DNA of 64,000 nucleotides, taken from the NCBI RefSeq assembly GCF_001625215.2, contig NC_030383.2:59882949-59946948 (forward strand), read 5' to 3'. Source of the DNA: Daucus carota subsp. sativus (taxonomy: Eukaryota > Streptophyta > Magnoliopsida > Apiales > Apiaceae). The position numbers and the translations under genes are program-made. This document shows, in pieces, positions 1-12,053 of the stretch (within the stretch, counting starts at the first letter, position 1; every line of letters starts with the position of its first letter). The notes below the pieces were generated by a model. The model saw only the letters and a list, made by a program, of their open reading frames with translations, was not told the origin of the DNA and searched no databases.

Positions 1-418
1 AAAAAAAAAAGAATAGGAGCATATTGGTCTGCATACATTTTATCCTCCACAAACTTTGCTCTAAATGGTATATACTGGTGGTTTTGTTTGGTTTATTGTT
101 TAAGCAACTTAAACAGAATACAAGTATAGAAGTTTGATACCGTGGAAAGATGGCGAGCATAAGAAAAGGAGTGAATGTGACTATCTGTTCATCTGTAATC
201 TGTTGCATACACGCATCTGGAAAGAATGGACCGGCACATATGCAAGCAACCTTATTATTATTTTGACAAATGATATATTTTAAATGTACAATTTACTTGT
301 CATTACTATCAGCAAAATATCTTCAACAGCACCAAATGTTTCCATAAGTATCAAAGAACATAGTTAGCAAATCACATTTGTCATCAATATGCCCAGAGCA
401 TACAGGAATGTATAGACC
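1..418. other. 3' flank of the DFO-like gene
   Basis: No gene was seen here. The stretch lies directly downstream of the stop codon of the minus-strand DFO-like gene and probably holds its 3' UTR. It is AT-rich with no recognisable repeat. Confidence 0.5.
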
Positions 419-3400
419 TCAACATTCTAGTGACTTGAGCTGGCTGCAGTGTTCTTGTAATTTTCGTTTGTTACGCTTCCTAATCCCACTTCTAAATAGA
501 GAGCTAGCAGATAATGTTCTTTCCTTACAAATCGAAGGAATATTTCTTTTATGCTCAATTGTTTTCTTTTTCAAGTATGCCGCTGCCTGTGCCTGAACTG
601 ATCTCTCATTCCAAAAAAGGAAAAATAACATGAACAACATTACAATGAGAAGTGCTATTCAAGGAGATTGACCACAAAATAATTACTAAAATGAAACAGC
701 TTCTGGTCTCACAGACATAATTCTAAATTTAGCATAATTCATATAATCTATAAGATAAAAAGCCTGTGAACAATAAGCTACTCAGGTCTCAGGTATTTTC
801 CTTGGTGAACCTTATTCTAGTCCCCTTCTTTTATATGTGTTTACTGAGATGGATTGCATTCCGTGTAGCTCTAGTCTGATACAGACTAGATAGATCAACA
901 AATGTCAAATAATCACTTACAGTAATTTTCATTAATAAACCTATTAATTGAGCTACTGGAATGCGTTTGCCTAGGTTTGCAACTCCATTTTAAATGTTTG
1001 GTGTAAGAAAATCGTTTTGCCTTCCTCTGAAAGACTATGAACTTCAACAAGTTATCCTCATGGTAGATCTACAAGTATTCTGTTAGGAACCAGTGCCATT
1101 CCAAATAGCATAACAGATTTCAATTCTTTGTCATACATGTATGAATAATACACATTAATTGCAGATAAAAAACAGTTTTAACCCTTTTCAGATTCAACTG
1201 TTTATATTTATCAAATTATATATTACATCCCACGTTATGTATACCCTGATCAGTAAATCTCAAATTTGGATAATATCATATATATATAAGGTAGTTAACT
1301 TCTGTAAAGTTGGATACTTGGATTTGATTGGTAGAAAGAATATAGATAATTTTCTGTCTTGTTATGTAAAAATGTTTTTTCTCTCCGCTTTCCATTACTA
1401 AAAGCAAACACCTTTGCTCATTATAAAATCTTACAATCTAACACCTTGGCTCAACATTACGTTATACCTACCGTCACGTTTCCAAACAACCTAACTTTGT
1501 AACTCTAAATTAACGTGTCTGCCGACTAGTACTTGGCTGCTAACAGCTGGAAGAATAAGAATATTTAACCAGATAAGACCGTAAGTGTCTTAATGTGATC
1601 TCAACATGCTACAAAATTGATATATTCATGCCAGTATGCCATAAAGATGACATTATTTTTATGCTACAATACTAGTTAGTACCAGACTCAAAAGGCTACC
1701 GCTCAGCCTGAAATTGCAGAACTCTAAAAATTCAGAACTTTAAGTAATATGCATTAATGTGTTCCTGAGACCTCTAACTATGTTTAGAGCAATTGTGCAG
1801 CCTGAACGTTATTAAAATCCCAGCTTACTTCCCAAATTGTCCAATAGTGGGTCAATAACATCATCTTAGAAGGTTGACAAACATATAATTATCACGACAT
1901 AAGTAAAGCATAAGAAGACTAACCTGATTGTGAGGCAGCTGAGACAACAGCGACATTATTGAGTGTTTTAATTTTCTCAATAACTTGCTCCTTTTCATCG
2001 TGGTCGTTTATTGGAGGCTGGATAACTGTTTCCGTCCGGACACATGAAAGTGCTTTCTCACTTGCCTATCAACATAATTATCAAAGAGATCAGAATTCAT
2101 TATATAGAAACTTACGTAACTAAAAATGCTATATGGGGGTAAAGAGCTTATGTGTAATGCAAAAGAATATATGCAGAGAGAAGTTAATCAAAAAAGAAAA
2201 TTTAAAAAATGACATGTTGAGCAACACTGGATACTAATATTCAAGAACTCAAAATGATTTGACATGTATTATATAGCATTTGATAACTAATGTATTAGTT
2301 GCAGGTATGAAATACAAACCAGCAAAGCCAAAGTACTAAAACTAATTTTTAAAAAAATCCGATAAAATGTTTGAATTTCAGCATTGCTGTATTTTCCAGT
2401 TTAGATTGTAGACAGAGTTCAGATTGCAGGAGGCTGTTATTGTACATAAAGAACAGTGCATATTCTCTTCAAACATGTCATAGCTAAATTGATCAATGAG
2501 TTTGGACAAGCACTCTTATACTTGTATATGGTGCTACTAATCCGATTTTCTTGAAAACAGAACAGATAGACACTTATGAATACACAGAGTTGCTTTACGA
2601 TAAATCCAAACTCTATCAATCATCACTTTCATGGTTTTATTGACAAACACATACATTAGTGGAAAATAAAGACCTAATAACTAACAGAAGATTACACAGA
2701 GTTCTCGGAAAGTAGTTAATTTGGACGACGCAGATAGAGGAGCTGCCACAAAAATGTTTCATTCCAATTCCAGCAATACTGCTAAAAACATTGGCTTTAA
2801 CCTTTAACTCATTAAAGCATAGGAATATATTCAAAACCTTCTTAACAATTAAAATTTGCATTTCATGCCATCTCATCAATTCATGAAACTCATAATCATG
2901 ATATCATAATATTTTACCTTGATAGCAATAGAATAAAACTTGTTATCCAGGCAATGCTCAGCAAAGGTGAACCACTCTCCATACGAAACACGTAGCCATG
3001 GATCACTACTGGACTTCATTTCCCTCATGACCAAGGCCTCGTAGCGCAGAGCCAAACAACTCTATCAGTACACCAGCAAAATATCAGTCATCATCATTAA
3101 ACCACTCGAATAGTGTCACATACTCATACATTCGTGAAAGCAACACAAAATAAATTAATTAGCCAATTAAAATCATAACAAGTTTCGAGACAATCAAACA
3201 GTACCTCAATTGATAATTATCCGTATAACAATAACAACCACTTACTCATAAGCAACAGCCTCGAAATGTAACTAACTTATCAAACTACTCACTCTGTTTC
3301 ACATATTTTTAAGAGTTTTAACCGTCCACTTAAAAATATTATTTTTAAAATTTTCTCTACATAAATAAAAATATGACACTAATACTTTTATTCATGAATT

Positions 3401-3959
3401 TTTATTTAATATTCTTAAGTGCGCGGTCAAAACTCCTAAAAGTAACCTATGTAAACACAGGGAGTAAATTACTAAATGAAGAGATATAAATAAAATTTTG
3501 CGGATAAGGTAATTTGCAAATTTATGCATTCTACAAAACAAAAACAAAAAACGGATCAGCTCAGCTGCTCGATTGAATAAGTGACTGATATACCTCAGCA
3601 TCACCAGAGAGAGCAAAAGCGCGAACGAGAAAATCGATGATCACGAGCTTCTGATCAACTGCTTTCTCCGCAATTTCGCGAATAATACGAAGAGATTCAC
3701 ATCGCAAAAAGTCCTTAAGCTGCGATTGGACTTCGAGCAGCGACTTCACGTCTTTCGCAACCAAAACCGAATCCAAAATCCGTAGTGTTTCGTCGTCGAA
3801 TCTGCGAAGAAATTCAAAAAATGAAGAAATTATCGCGATTCGTTTGGAAAAAATTGAAAATGACTGCGAAAAGTGAGAATCATAAGTTATTAGTTAGTAC
3901 CTTCGGTTAGCGATTTGTGTGCGAAAGAGCGCGATTTGATCGGCGAATTTGTCGCTCAT
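419..3959 (-). CDS. DFO: DFO-like meiotic double-strand-break formation protein
   Basis: Five exons join in frame: 3901-3959, 3594-3801, 2918-3061, 1924-2065 and 419-597, giving 243 residues. The start MSDKFADQIALF is followed by a helical core with FDDETLRILDS, FVRAFALSGDAE, SCLALRYEALVMREMKS and the basic end (VQAQAAAYLKKK, RKRNKRK). From memory this pattern matches the plant-specific protein DFO, needed for meiotic double-strand breaks in Arabidopsis; no enzymatic domain is visible. All four introns have GT..AG ends, and every junction keeps the frame. The gene is compact apart from intron 4 (598-1923). Intron 2 carries a Stowaway-like MITE. Upstream lie a TATA-like box and GGCCC motifs. 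The family assignment rests on remembered sequence, not a search; the exon structure is firmer than the name. Confidence 0.72.
3286..3466. mobile_element. Stowaway-like MITE in DFO-like intron 2
   Basis: About 180 bp bounded by inverted ends: TACTCACTCTGTTTCACATA on the left and the complement of TATGTAAACACAGGGAGTA on the right. TA flanks and CTCCCTCCGT-type ends are typical of the plant Stowaway/Tc1-mariner group. No coding capacity. Confidence 0.6.
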
Positions 3960-4022
3960 GTTTGAGAGAGCCGCAGAGGGGTTCAATTAGCTCTGTATGA
4001 ATTTGAAATGAAATAAGCGGGG

Positions 4023-4076
4023 TTTTTATAGGCGGTTCGTGAACTGTGAAGAGTTGGGCCTTTTTTATTTAGGCCC
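4023..4076 (-). promoter_or_regulatory. Core promoter of the DFO-like gene (TATA plus GGCCC motifs)
   Basis: On the minus strand TATAAAAA lies at 4030-4023, about 65 bases upstream of the ATG. A little farther upstream are TGGGCC (4055-4060) and GGCCC (4072-4076), and another TGGGCT near 4108. GGCCCA/TGGGC motifs are site II-type elements common in promoters active in dividing cells. The role is inferred from position only. Confidence 0.45.
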
Positions 4077-4079
4077 GTT

Positions 4080-5340
4080 GTGCATCCTTACATGATTGGG
4101 CTTTTGTGTTATGTGTGAACTCCGCCCAAGTAGTTTTGGATATACAAGATTTTATTAAGTAGTGTGATTTAGCATATTCTATGTATTTTTTTTATATCTT
4201 GGTATATTAATATATAATTTAAAAGTATAAATTTATGATTATTAAGTTTTATTAATATGTCAAGATATGGTTATATTTCCTCTTTTAAATTTGGCTTCAG
4301 CACCCATAAATAATTAAGAAATAAATAATATAATTTATAAACTAGAAAAGACTATAGGACACATGATAGATGAAAAATAAATAAAATATATTGGAAATAC
4401 AAAATTTAAAATATATAGTATGGTTTTAGTTTACAAAGTTGCAAAATCTAGAAAATATTTAAAAAAAATGATAGACGTGCGATAAAGTGTAGATTATACA
4501 TGAAAAGTTGATAAATAAAAATATTTAGCGAGTAAGATTAAAGATTATTAATTATTTGACGGATGTTCGGTTCATGATTTACGATTAACGTATTATCAAA
4601 CTTTTTTATTGAGGATTCTATCTGAGCATCACAAATTAATCATTGTTGTCATCCATTTAAAATTGACAATCTTAAAACCCTGCTCGTCACCTGACTTGTT
4701 TTCAAAGAAACTATACAATGAAATTTTAGCACAGGTTACATGATTTGTTTTTTAAAAAATACACTATGAGATTTTAGCTTTCGCCGATTGATTTCAAAAT
4801 CTTTTATCCTCCACAAATATTACAAAACAATACCATAAGTAACAATATTAGTGTAAATAAAAGATGAGAACTCCACCATTTTCGTTACTACCTCATTGAT
4901 CATTAAGATGTCTTGGCATATAATTATGACTTATGAGATTGTCGATTAGCTCGATCATCAACACAAAGATTACAGAACGACAAAAGATTAAAAACATGTA
5001 TTATACAGGACTCTTCAGGAAAATGAAGAACGATTATCATAATCTTCTTAAACTTAATTTGAGTCATATTTTCAAATCTAACCATATTAGCTAATTATAT
5101 CATGAAAATTTTATATTTTTAACAAAACATTTATATATTTTAACATTGAATATAATTACAATCATTCGGTTAAAAAAACAAATAAAGTTCAGACAAATAT
5201 CAAATAAATATCAAATCTACATAAAAAAACTACCATTTCCATTAACCAAAGTTCCACGGATGTTATAGCTTCAAGTAAATATCACTATTTTCAATAAATT
5301 ATTATTATTATTATTATTGTTATTATTATTATTTACTCCG
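4080..5340. other. Intergenic, AT-rich, no gene seen
   Basis: The space between the divergent DFO-like and FLX-like genes. It is very AT-rich, with no open frame of interest and no recognised element except an imperfect (TTA)n tract at about 5305-5333, just before the FLX-like promoter. Confidence 0.5.
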
Positions 5341-5343
5341 TAT

Positions 5344-5349
5344 TATAAA
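5344..5349 (+). promoter_or_regulatory. TATA box of FLX-like first exon, copy 1
   Basis: TATAAA lies 76 bases upstream of the ATG at 5425. The matching place before the second copy of the exon (6799-6809) reads CATATGTTAACC, so the box is not kept there. The two upstream regions are clearly related: both hold TTACTCC, a TTTTATT tract and AAAACCTCGCCG just before the ATG. Confidence 0.5.
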
Positions 5350-5424
5350 CCTTTTATTACAAAGAAAACATGTCTATTACTCGATTAGTCTATTAGCACC
5401 CAAAACCTCGCCGGGAAATCAAGA

Positions 5425-8400
5425 ATGGCCGGACGACACATTCCACCGCACCCCCACCACCGACCCGACCCACTCCACGTCGCCGAAATCGCCGGCCTTC
5501 AGCGCCTTAAAATCCAAGACCTCCTGGTGGACAATCAACGCCTGGCGGCCACCCACGTGGCACTCAAGCAAGAAGTCGCCCTATCCCACCAAGAACGCCG
5601 CCACCTCTCCGCCGCTCTGAGCTCCGTGAAGCAGGACAGCGATGCCCATGTCCGAGAACTTCTCGAAAAGGCGATGCAGCTGGAGGTGGAAGTGAGGGGT
5701 GTGAGGGAGCGTGAGGCTGAGTGGGCGAGAGTGAGGGAGGATTTGAGGAAGATGGAGGAGGATAGGAGGGAATTGGTGGCGAATTTGTCGGAACTCGAAG
5801 CGAAAAAGAGGCAGGCGAGGGGGGAGGTGATGGAGGTTGAGAGGGTTCATGAGGAGAAAGAGGTGATGAGGAGGGAGATTTTGAAAGGGAGGTGAGTTTT
5901 TCGAGTTTTTTCGGGTTTTGTTTGTTTGTTGATAAAAAAGTGATTTTTGTTTCGGGTTTCTTATATGGAATGTTGTGATTGTGTATATGTTTGGTTGTAT
6001 GTGTGCAGTGAAATTTTGATAAAGAAAGTTACGTGTGATCATGATTGTTTTTGTTAGTGATCAAGGGGATGAGGAGGTGACTTTTTGAGGGTTTTTTTAG
6101 TTTCGAGGTTTTATATGGAATGTTGTAATGTAGCTTGATTGTTGTGTTGCTTGTATATGTTTAATTGTTTGCGTGTAGTGGATTTTGGCAAAGAAAGTAA
6201 TGTTTGATCATGAAGGTTTGTTAGTGATCGAGGGAATGAGGAGGGGGATTTTGAAAAGGAGGTGACTTTTCGAGTTTTTTTGTGTTTCAGGTTTTTATGT
6301 GGAAAGTTGTAATGTAGATTGATTGTTGTGTTGCTTTAATATGTTTTATTGTTTGTGTGTAGTGAAATTTTGATAAATAGAGTAATGTTTGATCATGTTG
6401 GTTTTTGTTAATGACCAACAGGATGAGGAGGTAGATTGTTAAAAGGAGGTGACTTTTTGAGTTTTCGTACATATACATGTGATATTTGTTCTAGGTTTAT
6501 CAATTTTATGTAAATTCTAGTCTGATTGTTTCTATTGACTGTATGTATTAATTGTGTGTGCATATTGAAATTTAAATAAGGTAAGTGATGTTTCATGGTT
6601 TTTATCAGTAATTGCGGAATATGTGCACGTGTGTATGAATTTTGAGGAAAAAAATATGCCTAGAGCCTGTTTGTGCACAATCTTTAAAAAATATTATTTT
6701 AATATGTACAAACTTCTATAACATAAAATCATTTTATTCACTATCTCAGAAAAAATATCTCGAGAAAGTTTAACTGGCATGTATTTTGAGCTTACTCCAT
6801 ATGTTAACCTTTTTATTTTAGAAAAACAGCATAGCTCATTTTTCACTTAAATTTACCCCTATTAGTCCATTACAACTAAAACCTCGCCGAAAAATCAAGA
6901 ATGGCCGGACAAAACATCCCGCCGCACCACCTCTTCTGCCCCCACCTAAACCCGATCCATGTTGAAGTACTTGCCGCTCAGCGCCTTAGGATCCAAGCCC
7001 TCCGCGTGGAGAATCAACAGCTGGCAACCACCGACGTGGCTATCGAACAACAACTCGCTCTATCTCACCAAACACTTTATCACCTCTCCTCCACTTTAAC
7101 TTCAGTGAAGCAACAAGGCGATGCCCAGGTTCAAAAAGTTTATGAGAAGGCGGTGAAGATTGAGGGTGAAGTGAGGGTTTATAGAGAATATGAGGTTGAG
7201 TTGGGGAGAGTGAGGGACGATGTGAGGAAGATGGAGGAGAATAAGAGGGAATTGGAGGCAAAATTGGCGGAAGTAGAAGCGGAAGTGAGGAATGTTAGGG
7301 AGGAGGCTAGAGAGGTTAAGAGGGTTAAAGAGGAGATTGAGGTGATGAGGAGGGAGCTTTGTGAAGGGATGTGAGTTTTTCAATTTTTCGTGGTTTGGTT
7401 TGTTTGTCGATAAAATTGTGATTGTTTTTTATATGGAATGTAATTTGTTTGTTGTGTTCGCTTGATTTCGTTTTATTGTTTGTGTATAGTGAAATTTTGA
7501 TTAAGAAAGTTTGATCATGATGGTTTTTGTTAATGATCAAGGGGATGAGGAGGGGGATTGGGGAAGCCCGGAAAGGAGGTGACTTTTTGAGTTTCTGTAC
7601 ATATAGATGTGATATTTGTTCTAGGTCAATTTGGAATGTTGTTATGTAGTTTAATTGTTTTTGTTGATTGTATGTGTTTAGCTTTGTGTGCAAATTGAAA
7701 TTTAGACAAGGAAAGGGTTGTTTCATGGTTTTTATTAGTGATGTTTGTATGAATTTTGAGAAAAATATGTTCCTAGTTTATTATGATTGATGATTCTATG
7801 TTTGTATGTTTGTACTTGGTAATTAGAAAATGCATTTGAAAGTTATATTTTTAGCAAGTTGGTCCGTTTGTAATTAAATTGTGCGCTCTGGTTTTGTTGA
7901 TGGTTGACAACAAGCAGCTTATGTTTGTGTTTTGATCTGGTTGTTGGATAACTGCTTTGCTGTTTTCTATGTATGTCTCTTTGGGGGCATACCTGATCTT
8001 TACATTTGACCTTCATAGTTCATACAAGTTAATGCACATCGTGGGCTAATATTGAGGGCAAGTCATTTCTTTATAATTCTTTTCGTGGTGATTGACTTCT
8101 GCTTGTGCTTATAAATTGAACAGGGCTGCCCTTGAATATGAAAAGAAGATGCATGCTTTAAACGATGAAGTGACTCAGATCTTGGACGAGAACATACGTT
8201 CTATGGAACGGGAAATACCTATACTTATGGCTGAAATTGCTAATGCTAAGAAGATGGAAAGGGCAGCTGCAGCTGTTGACGCAGCAAGTCCGGGTGAGTT
8301 ATTTGCTAACCATGTATTTGTATACGTGTTCTTGTTTTCTACTTATGCCTATGAATCATCAAGTGCTTTGAGCATATGTAGGATTTCAAATGATAGATTA

Positions 8401-10812
8401 TTTATTACTCCTTTGACGTTCGAATCATTCTTGCAGGGTCTGCATATGCTTCTGGTTATGGAAATTCTGATGTGGGATATACCGCTAATTTTTCTGGTTC
8501 ATATGCAGCACAGCAGGTTCGTCCCCTCCCCCTCCCAAAGGAAAAACCAACACAATGTAACGATGTCTACTGAGTTAGCTCTGACCAAAACCATGCCTTT
8601 TAACGACGACATCAAAATTTAGATATATTATCAAAAGGGTAGCATTGGACTCAACTATTACATTCCACTGGGCCTGGTAATTTCATATAGTGGACGAGAG
8701 CTACTTGTTAAGCTTAATAGTTGGAGTTGTAGACTTGTGGGATTATTTATCCTTATTCAGTCTTAACTGTATTGTAAGATAATAAAAGAGTTATAGATAC
8801 AATGTAAAATGATGAGTAGGCAAGCTACATGTTATGTGCTTATCCATCACACAAAGACTACTCGACCACCAACTGCAGTTCTTTTGTGTGCAACTTCCTC
8901 ACTCCAGTTGACTGTACTAACAAAAAAAAACTGCTGCCAATTGAAGTTCTATGACTAATGCTAAAATAATTATAATTTCCTTCATAATTGCTGCTTGTCT
9001 CTTTGCAGAATATCTTCTTAATTGTTGTTTTTTCTATGTGTATACATATTAATTTAAATTTTATTTATTAAAATTACTAAAAGAAACCTGGTTGTCACAA
9101 TCTCCCTGCCCTGGAATTTTGTCCTTGAAATTTGCTTAGCTGCTAAATCTGAATGCTAAATATGTAGAATTTATCTTGTATCCAGGGAGGAGTTCAGTTA
9201 CATTAATCAACTACAGTCACGTTTCTGTAACACAACATTATTCTATAACTTTTTCTCTACTAGATATTTAATACCTTGCACCAGGATCTATGTAACTTAG
9301 GGAACCTTTCACAGTTTACAATAGCCAGGGCTAATGGGTTATAACAGAGATTATTTGCAGTCCCTGCTGTTCACGAAATTCTGTAAGACGCTCAAGAGGT
9401 ATAAAAGGTTTTAATGTCTAGAAGAGAAACATCGGAATAAGCTTAAGCATAATCTTCTCCACTCCAAGCTGACCATTGACTGTTACATGCGCTGAATTGA
9501 AGTGAATTAATAGTACGAGGGACATGAATGAATGATGAAGAAAGTCCTACTGTTTCAAACGATTTGTTCGATGGTATAAGCTCTAGGGTCTAGTGTGCTT
9601 GAGGGTTCACAATTATGTGTCACTAAAACATTAAGATAATGCAGCCATTACGATTCTATTAATAAAACCACCTGATCACACGTGTACCTTGAACATGTAG
9701 AGATTTGTGTCAGAATAGCGTGATAACTTGGGATATTCTGTTGACTGCTTCAGAAAACAGATGTCAGATGTTATCAGAGTCTTATGTGGTCTCCAGATCA
9801 CTCTGTGATACTTTTTGTCTATCTGAAGTTCGTAGAGTTATCGTTGCCATCTTGAGGCTACTTTAAAGCCTGCCATGAATTTGATGACAAGGCACTTTCG
9901 CGAGTAATATTATTAACTATATAATCTCCCCTTATTATTCTTTTGTATACTCCTCACTGACTTTTAGTCTATAATTTTTCCATATCATACTGATCTGGTT
10001 TACCAGAATTCTCATAACAAAGGTACTTTAATGTCTTCAACATTAGAATTGAGAAGCTTTATTAATGGCCAATCAGCATCGATGATGGAAGCAACTTAAT
10101 TGCTGAAAAATTGCTTATGTCAATCTCTTGGTTATGGACAACATCTAAGCTCAGAAAGTTTTAGACATCTTTAGGACAAGAGCTTGTCTAACTCCCAACT
10201 CCTTGTAGTTTTCCTCAGAACATATTGCAGCTGACCAACATTAATACCCAGGTGTAGAAGGATTACATCTGAACCAACCGGACCGATGCATACATTCTAT
10301 TGAATATCAGAAGTCCAAAATCTTGTACGTAATGTATCCGAAAATTACATAGGATCTGATTTAAAAATTAAAATCTGAAAGAGTTTCAAATACAAAAGTA
10401 GAAGAATCAGATGAAGATAAATATTTTCTGCGGCATGTGTTAGTAGACTTTACAGGTGTTAGAGATCACAAATTCAGGGTTAATGGAAATGACTAGTTCA
10501 TTGCGGTTCTGTTGTAAGGTATTCAATTCTGTGATAGTTGCTAAACTAGGTTTCTCATGTTTTTGAGATGCCCTAGTTGGATTATCATGTAATCATATGC
10601 TTAACGTTGTACTGAGCCTTTGCTTGTGTGATTGGCACTTTCTACTTTCAGTTAATGATGATAATCTATATCATTAAGCATCTTACAGGAGTAACAACTT
10701 TTATTTATGTGTTCAGTTTCAGGGCAATGTCGGCGGTGGTCCCCAGTATCGCTCTCAATCAACAGCTCCAGCTCATACTCCGTATGGCATACAACAGAAC
10801 CATGCACCATGA
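5425..10812 (+). CDS. FLX-like coiled-coil protein (four exons, copy-1 first exon)
   Basis: Exons 5425-5891, 8124-8293, 8437-8516 and 10723-10812 join in frame to give 268 residues. The N-terminus has the family core QRLKIQDLLVDNQRLAATHV, then a long charged coiled coil to about residue 155. Exon 2 continues it with RAALEYEKKMHALNDEV and AEIANAKKMERAAAA, and the tail is rich in Gly, Tyr, Ser and Gln. This is the FLX (FLOWERING LOCUS C EXPRESSOR)-like family; FLX acts with FRIGIDA in flowering control, while the paralogues are less well known. The copy-1 exon restores the usual Gly-Arg-Ala-Ala at the exon 1/2 join. The last acceptor could also be six bases upstream, in frame, adding Phe-Gln. 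A second possible first exon lies at 6901-7370 inside intron 1. Which paralogue this is cannot be told. Confidence 0.78.
5860..6600 (+). repeat. Degenerate tandem repeat copying the exon-1 end and its donor
   Basis: Units of roughly 170-190 bases start with a block like GATGAGGAGG..GGAGGTGA followed by CTTTTTGAGTTTT. They continue with ATGGAATGTTGTAATGTAG, a TTGATTGTTGTGTTGC stretch and GTGTAGTGAAATTTTGATAAAG. Blocks lie near 5862, 6064, 6233 and 6417. The first block is the true exon end; the later ones repeat the exon-intron junction inside the intron. Confidence 0.7.
6901..7370 (+). CDS. Second copy of the FLX-like first exon (alternative or relic)
   Basis: This is an open 470-base exon from ATG to a GT donor at 7371, encoding 156 residues plus two bases. 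It parallels copy 1: MAGQNIPPHH, then QRLRIQALRVENQQLATTDV and a charged coiled coil ending RRELCEG. It would join the exon at 8124 in the same phase and give 269 residues. Its last codon would be Met instead of the usual Arg, because the donor context is AT|GTGAGT and not AG|GTGAGT. The core motif has drifted more than in copy 1 (Arg-Val-Glu for Leu-Val-Asp, Thr for Ala). No stop interrupts it, so it has been kept open or is young. It may be an alternative first exon, a separate short gene or a decaying duplicate. Confidence 0.6.
7340..7740 (+). repeat. Second array of exon-end/donor-like repeat units
   Basis: The same unit type as at 5860-6600 follows the second exon copy: a true exon end near 7342, then a unit near 7545 with GGATGAGGAGG and AAAGGAGGTGACTTTTTGAG, then a part unit to about 7740. 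The duplication therefore took exon 1 together with part of the repeat array. Confidence 0.6.
9088..9170 (-). mobile_element. Short Ty3/Gypsy-type remnant in FLX-like intron 3
   Basis: On the minus strand the stretch resembles the end of a Ty3/Gypsy polyprotein region and the bases after it (an AAGGACAAAATT block, then GGGCAGGGAGATTGTGACAA). It is a fossil fragment; no intact element or clear end repeats were seen. Intron 3 (8517-10722) may hold more of the same, but I could not define its limits. Confidence 0.4.
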
Positions 10813-11964
10813 AACATTAGCTCATTTTGAGGTAATGAAAATAGTAGCAATCTTGGACTCTTTTGTCAAACAATCTCAAAACATCGTTGTCGTCGGAGAA
10901 CACTGGGTTTTGCCAAGTGGCCCCAGGCCCCGGCCAAAGTAAATCTAGCAAATTTAGAAACATAGACTAGTCTAGTACAGGAGTTTTTCATCAGTGGTTT
11001 GCACTTCTGCTTGGATTTTCACCATCTTTCCAATATGGAGAGGTGCACAAGTTGGGTGTTGGTTTACAACTATACAAGTGTTGCATGTGAATAGAGAATG
11101 AAAAATCAAGGGTTTATTGAAAAATCAAGGGTTTATTATCGACGGTAATGGGTTATTTTGAGCATCACAAGTACAGTTTTAGCTATTTTTCTAATTAACC
11201 AACCAAATTATAATTTTAGTTTTTTCCATTAAAACAATTATATATTCTTTGGCAAAAATATCTTAAAACCATTATATTATGGGCAATAAATATCTTATCC
11301 AGCTAAAGATAAAATTTGTAGACAGGAAGCTAAATTCAGAACGGTTTTCCAATCCACATAATAGAGTCTATTTTTTTGCCTTTATATATAAAAACAGTGG
11401 TGGTTTGGTTTGGTTTTATGTTTACCCAATTTTCCTCCTAATTCATTCTTAATTCGATATTTGCTTTCTTTTTCTTATTATGTGTTCATTTGTATTTATA
11501 ATTTATTTCAAAAATTATTAAAAATAAAATGATATTATTTTTAGCCATTAACAAAATCTGAACAGCATACAAGAAATAAATATCACAAATAGGAGTCACT
11601 GCCTCACTGGTTCATCAGGTTTAAAATAAAACTAAATAGGATATATCGGTATAATTGGTTTACCCAGGTTCAAAATTAACATTTTAAAAACTATGAGCAA
11701 GACTTAGAAGTATATTAAAACTACAATTAGAAATTAAAAATGGGTCAAGAATGATAAAAGAATTGATCTGTTTTTTTCGATTATATTGTTGTTTCTTATT
11801 TAGAAATTGTATTTCACGAAAAAAGGGGAACATACCTGATTGAGTGATTTCCATACTACGTTTGGTTTGTCTAATAAACGATTTAAAAGAGAATAAACCA
11901 AAAAAAAAAAAAAAAACATTATTTTCACACTACGAATAAACTACTAAAAGGGTAAAAAATGTTT
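10813..11964. other. 3' flank and intergenic, no gene seen
   Basis: Begins with the probable 3' UTR of the FLX-like gene. A short direct repeat (AAAAATCAAGGGTTTATT, twice) lies at about 11100-11137. The rest is AT-rich and without a recognised element. Confidence 0.5.
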
Positions 11965-12053
11965 CCGACCTGCCGGATTCGAACCAGCGACCTAAGGATA
12001 TCCAACGGTTAAACCACTACAGTCCTCCGCTCTACCAACTGAGCTAAGGTCGG
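11965..12053 (-). tRNA. tRNA-Tyr (GUA) with intron
   Basis: Read on the minus strand the 89 bases begin CCGACCTTAGCTCAGTTGG (acceptor strand and A box) and end with the T arm GGTTCGAATCC followed by GGCAGGTCGG, which pairs back with the 5' end. The anticodon arm reads GAGGACTGTAG, then an intron of about 18 bases, then TCCTTAG. This is the usual layout of plant tRNA-Tyr, with GTA as anticodon and an intron one base after it. All stems pair, so it should be functional. Confidence 0.93.

Noticed and set aside
5581-6042. 153-residue open frame on the minus strand over the FLX-like first exon
   Set aside because: It is the antisense shadow of the coiled-coil exon; its His/Leu/Pro-rich makeup comes from the GAG/AGG-rich sense codons, and it runs into intron repeats.
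8092-8622. 176-residue open frame on the plus strand
   Set aside because: It reads through exons 2 and 3 of the FLX-like gene and the introns between; only 8124-8293 fits the family in this frame, and the exon 3 bases are used in another frame.
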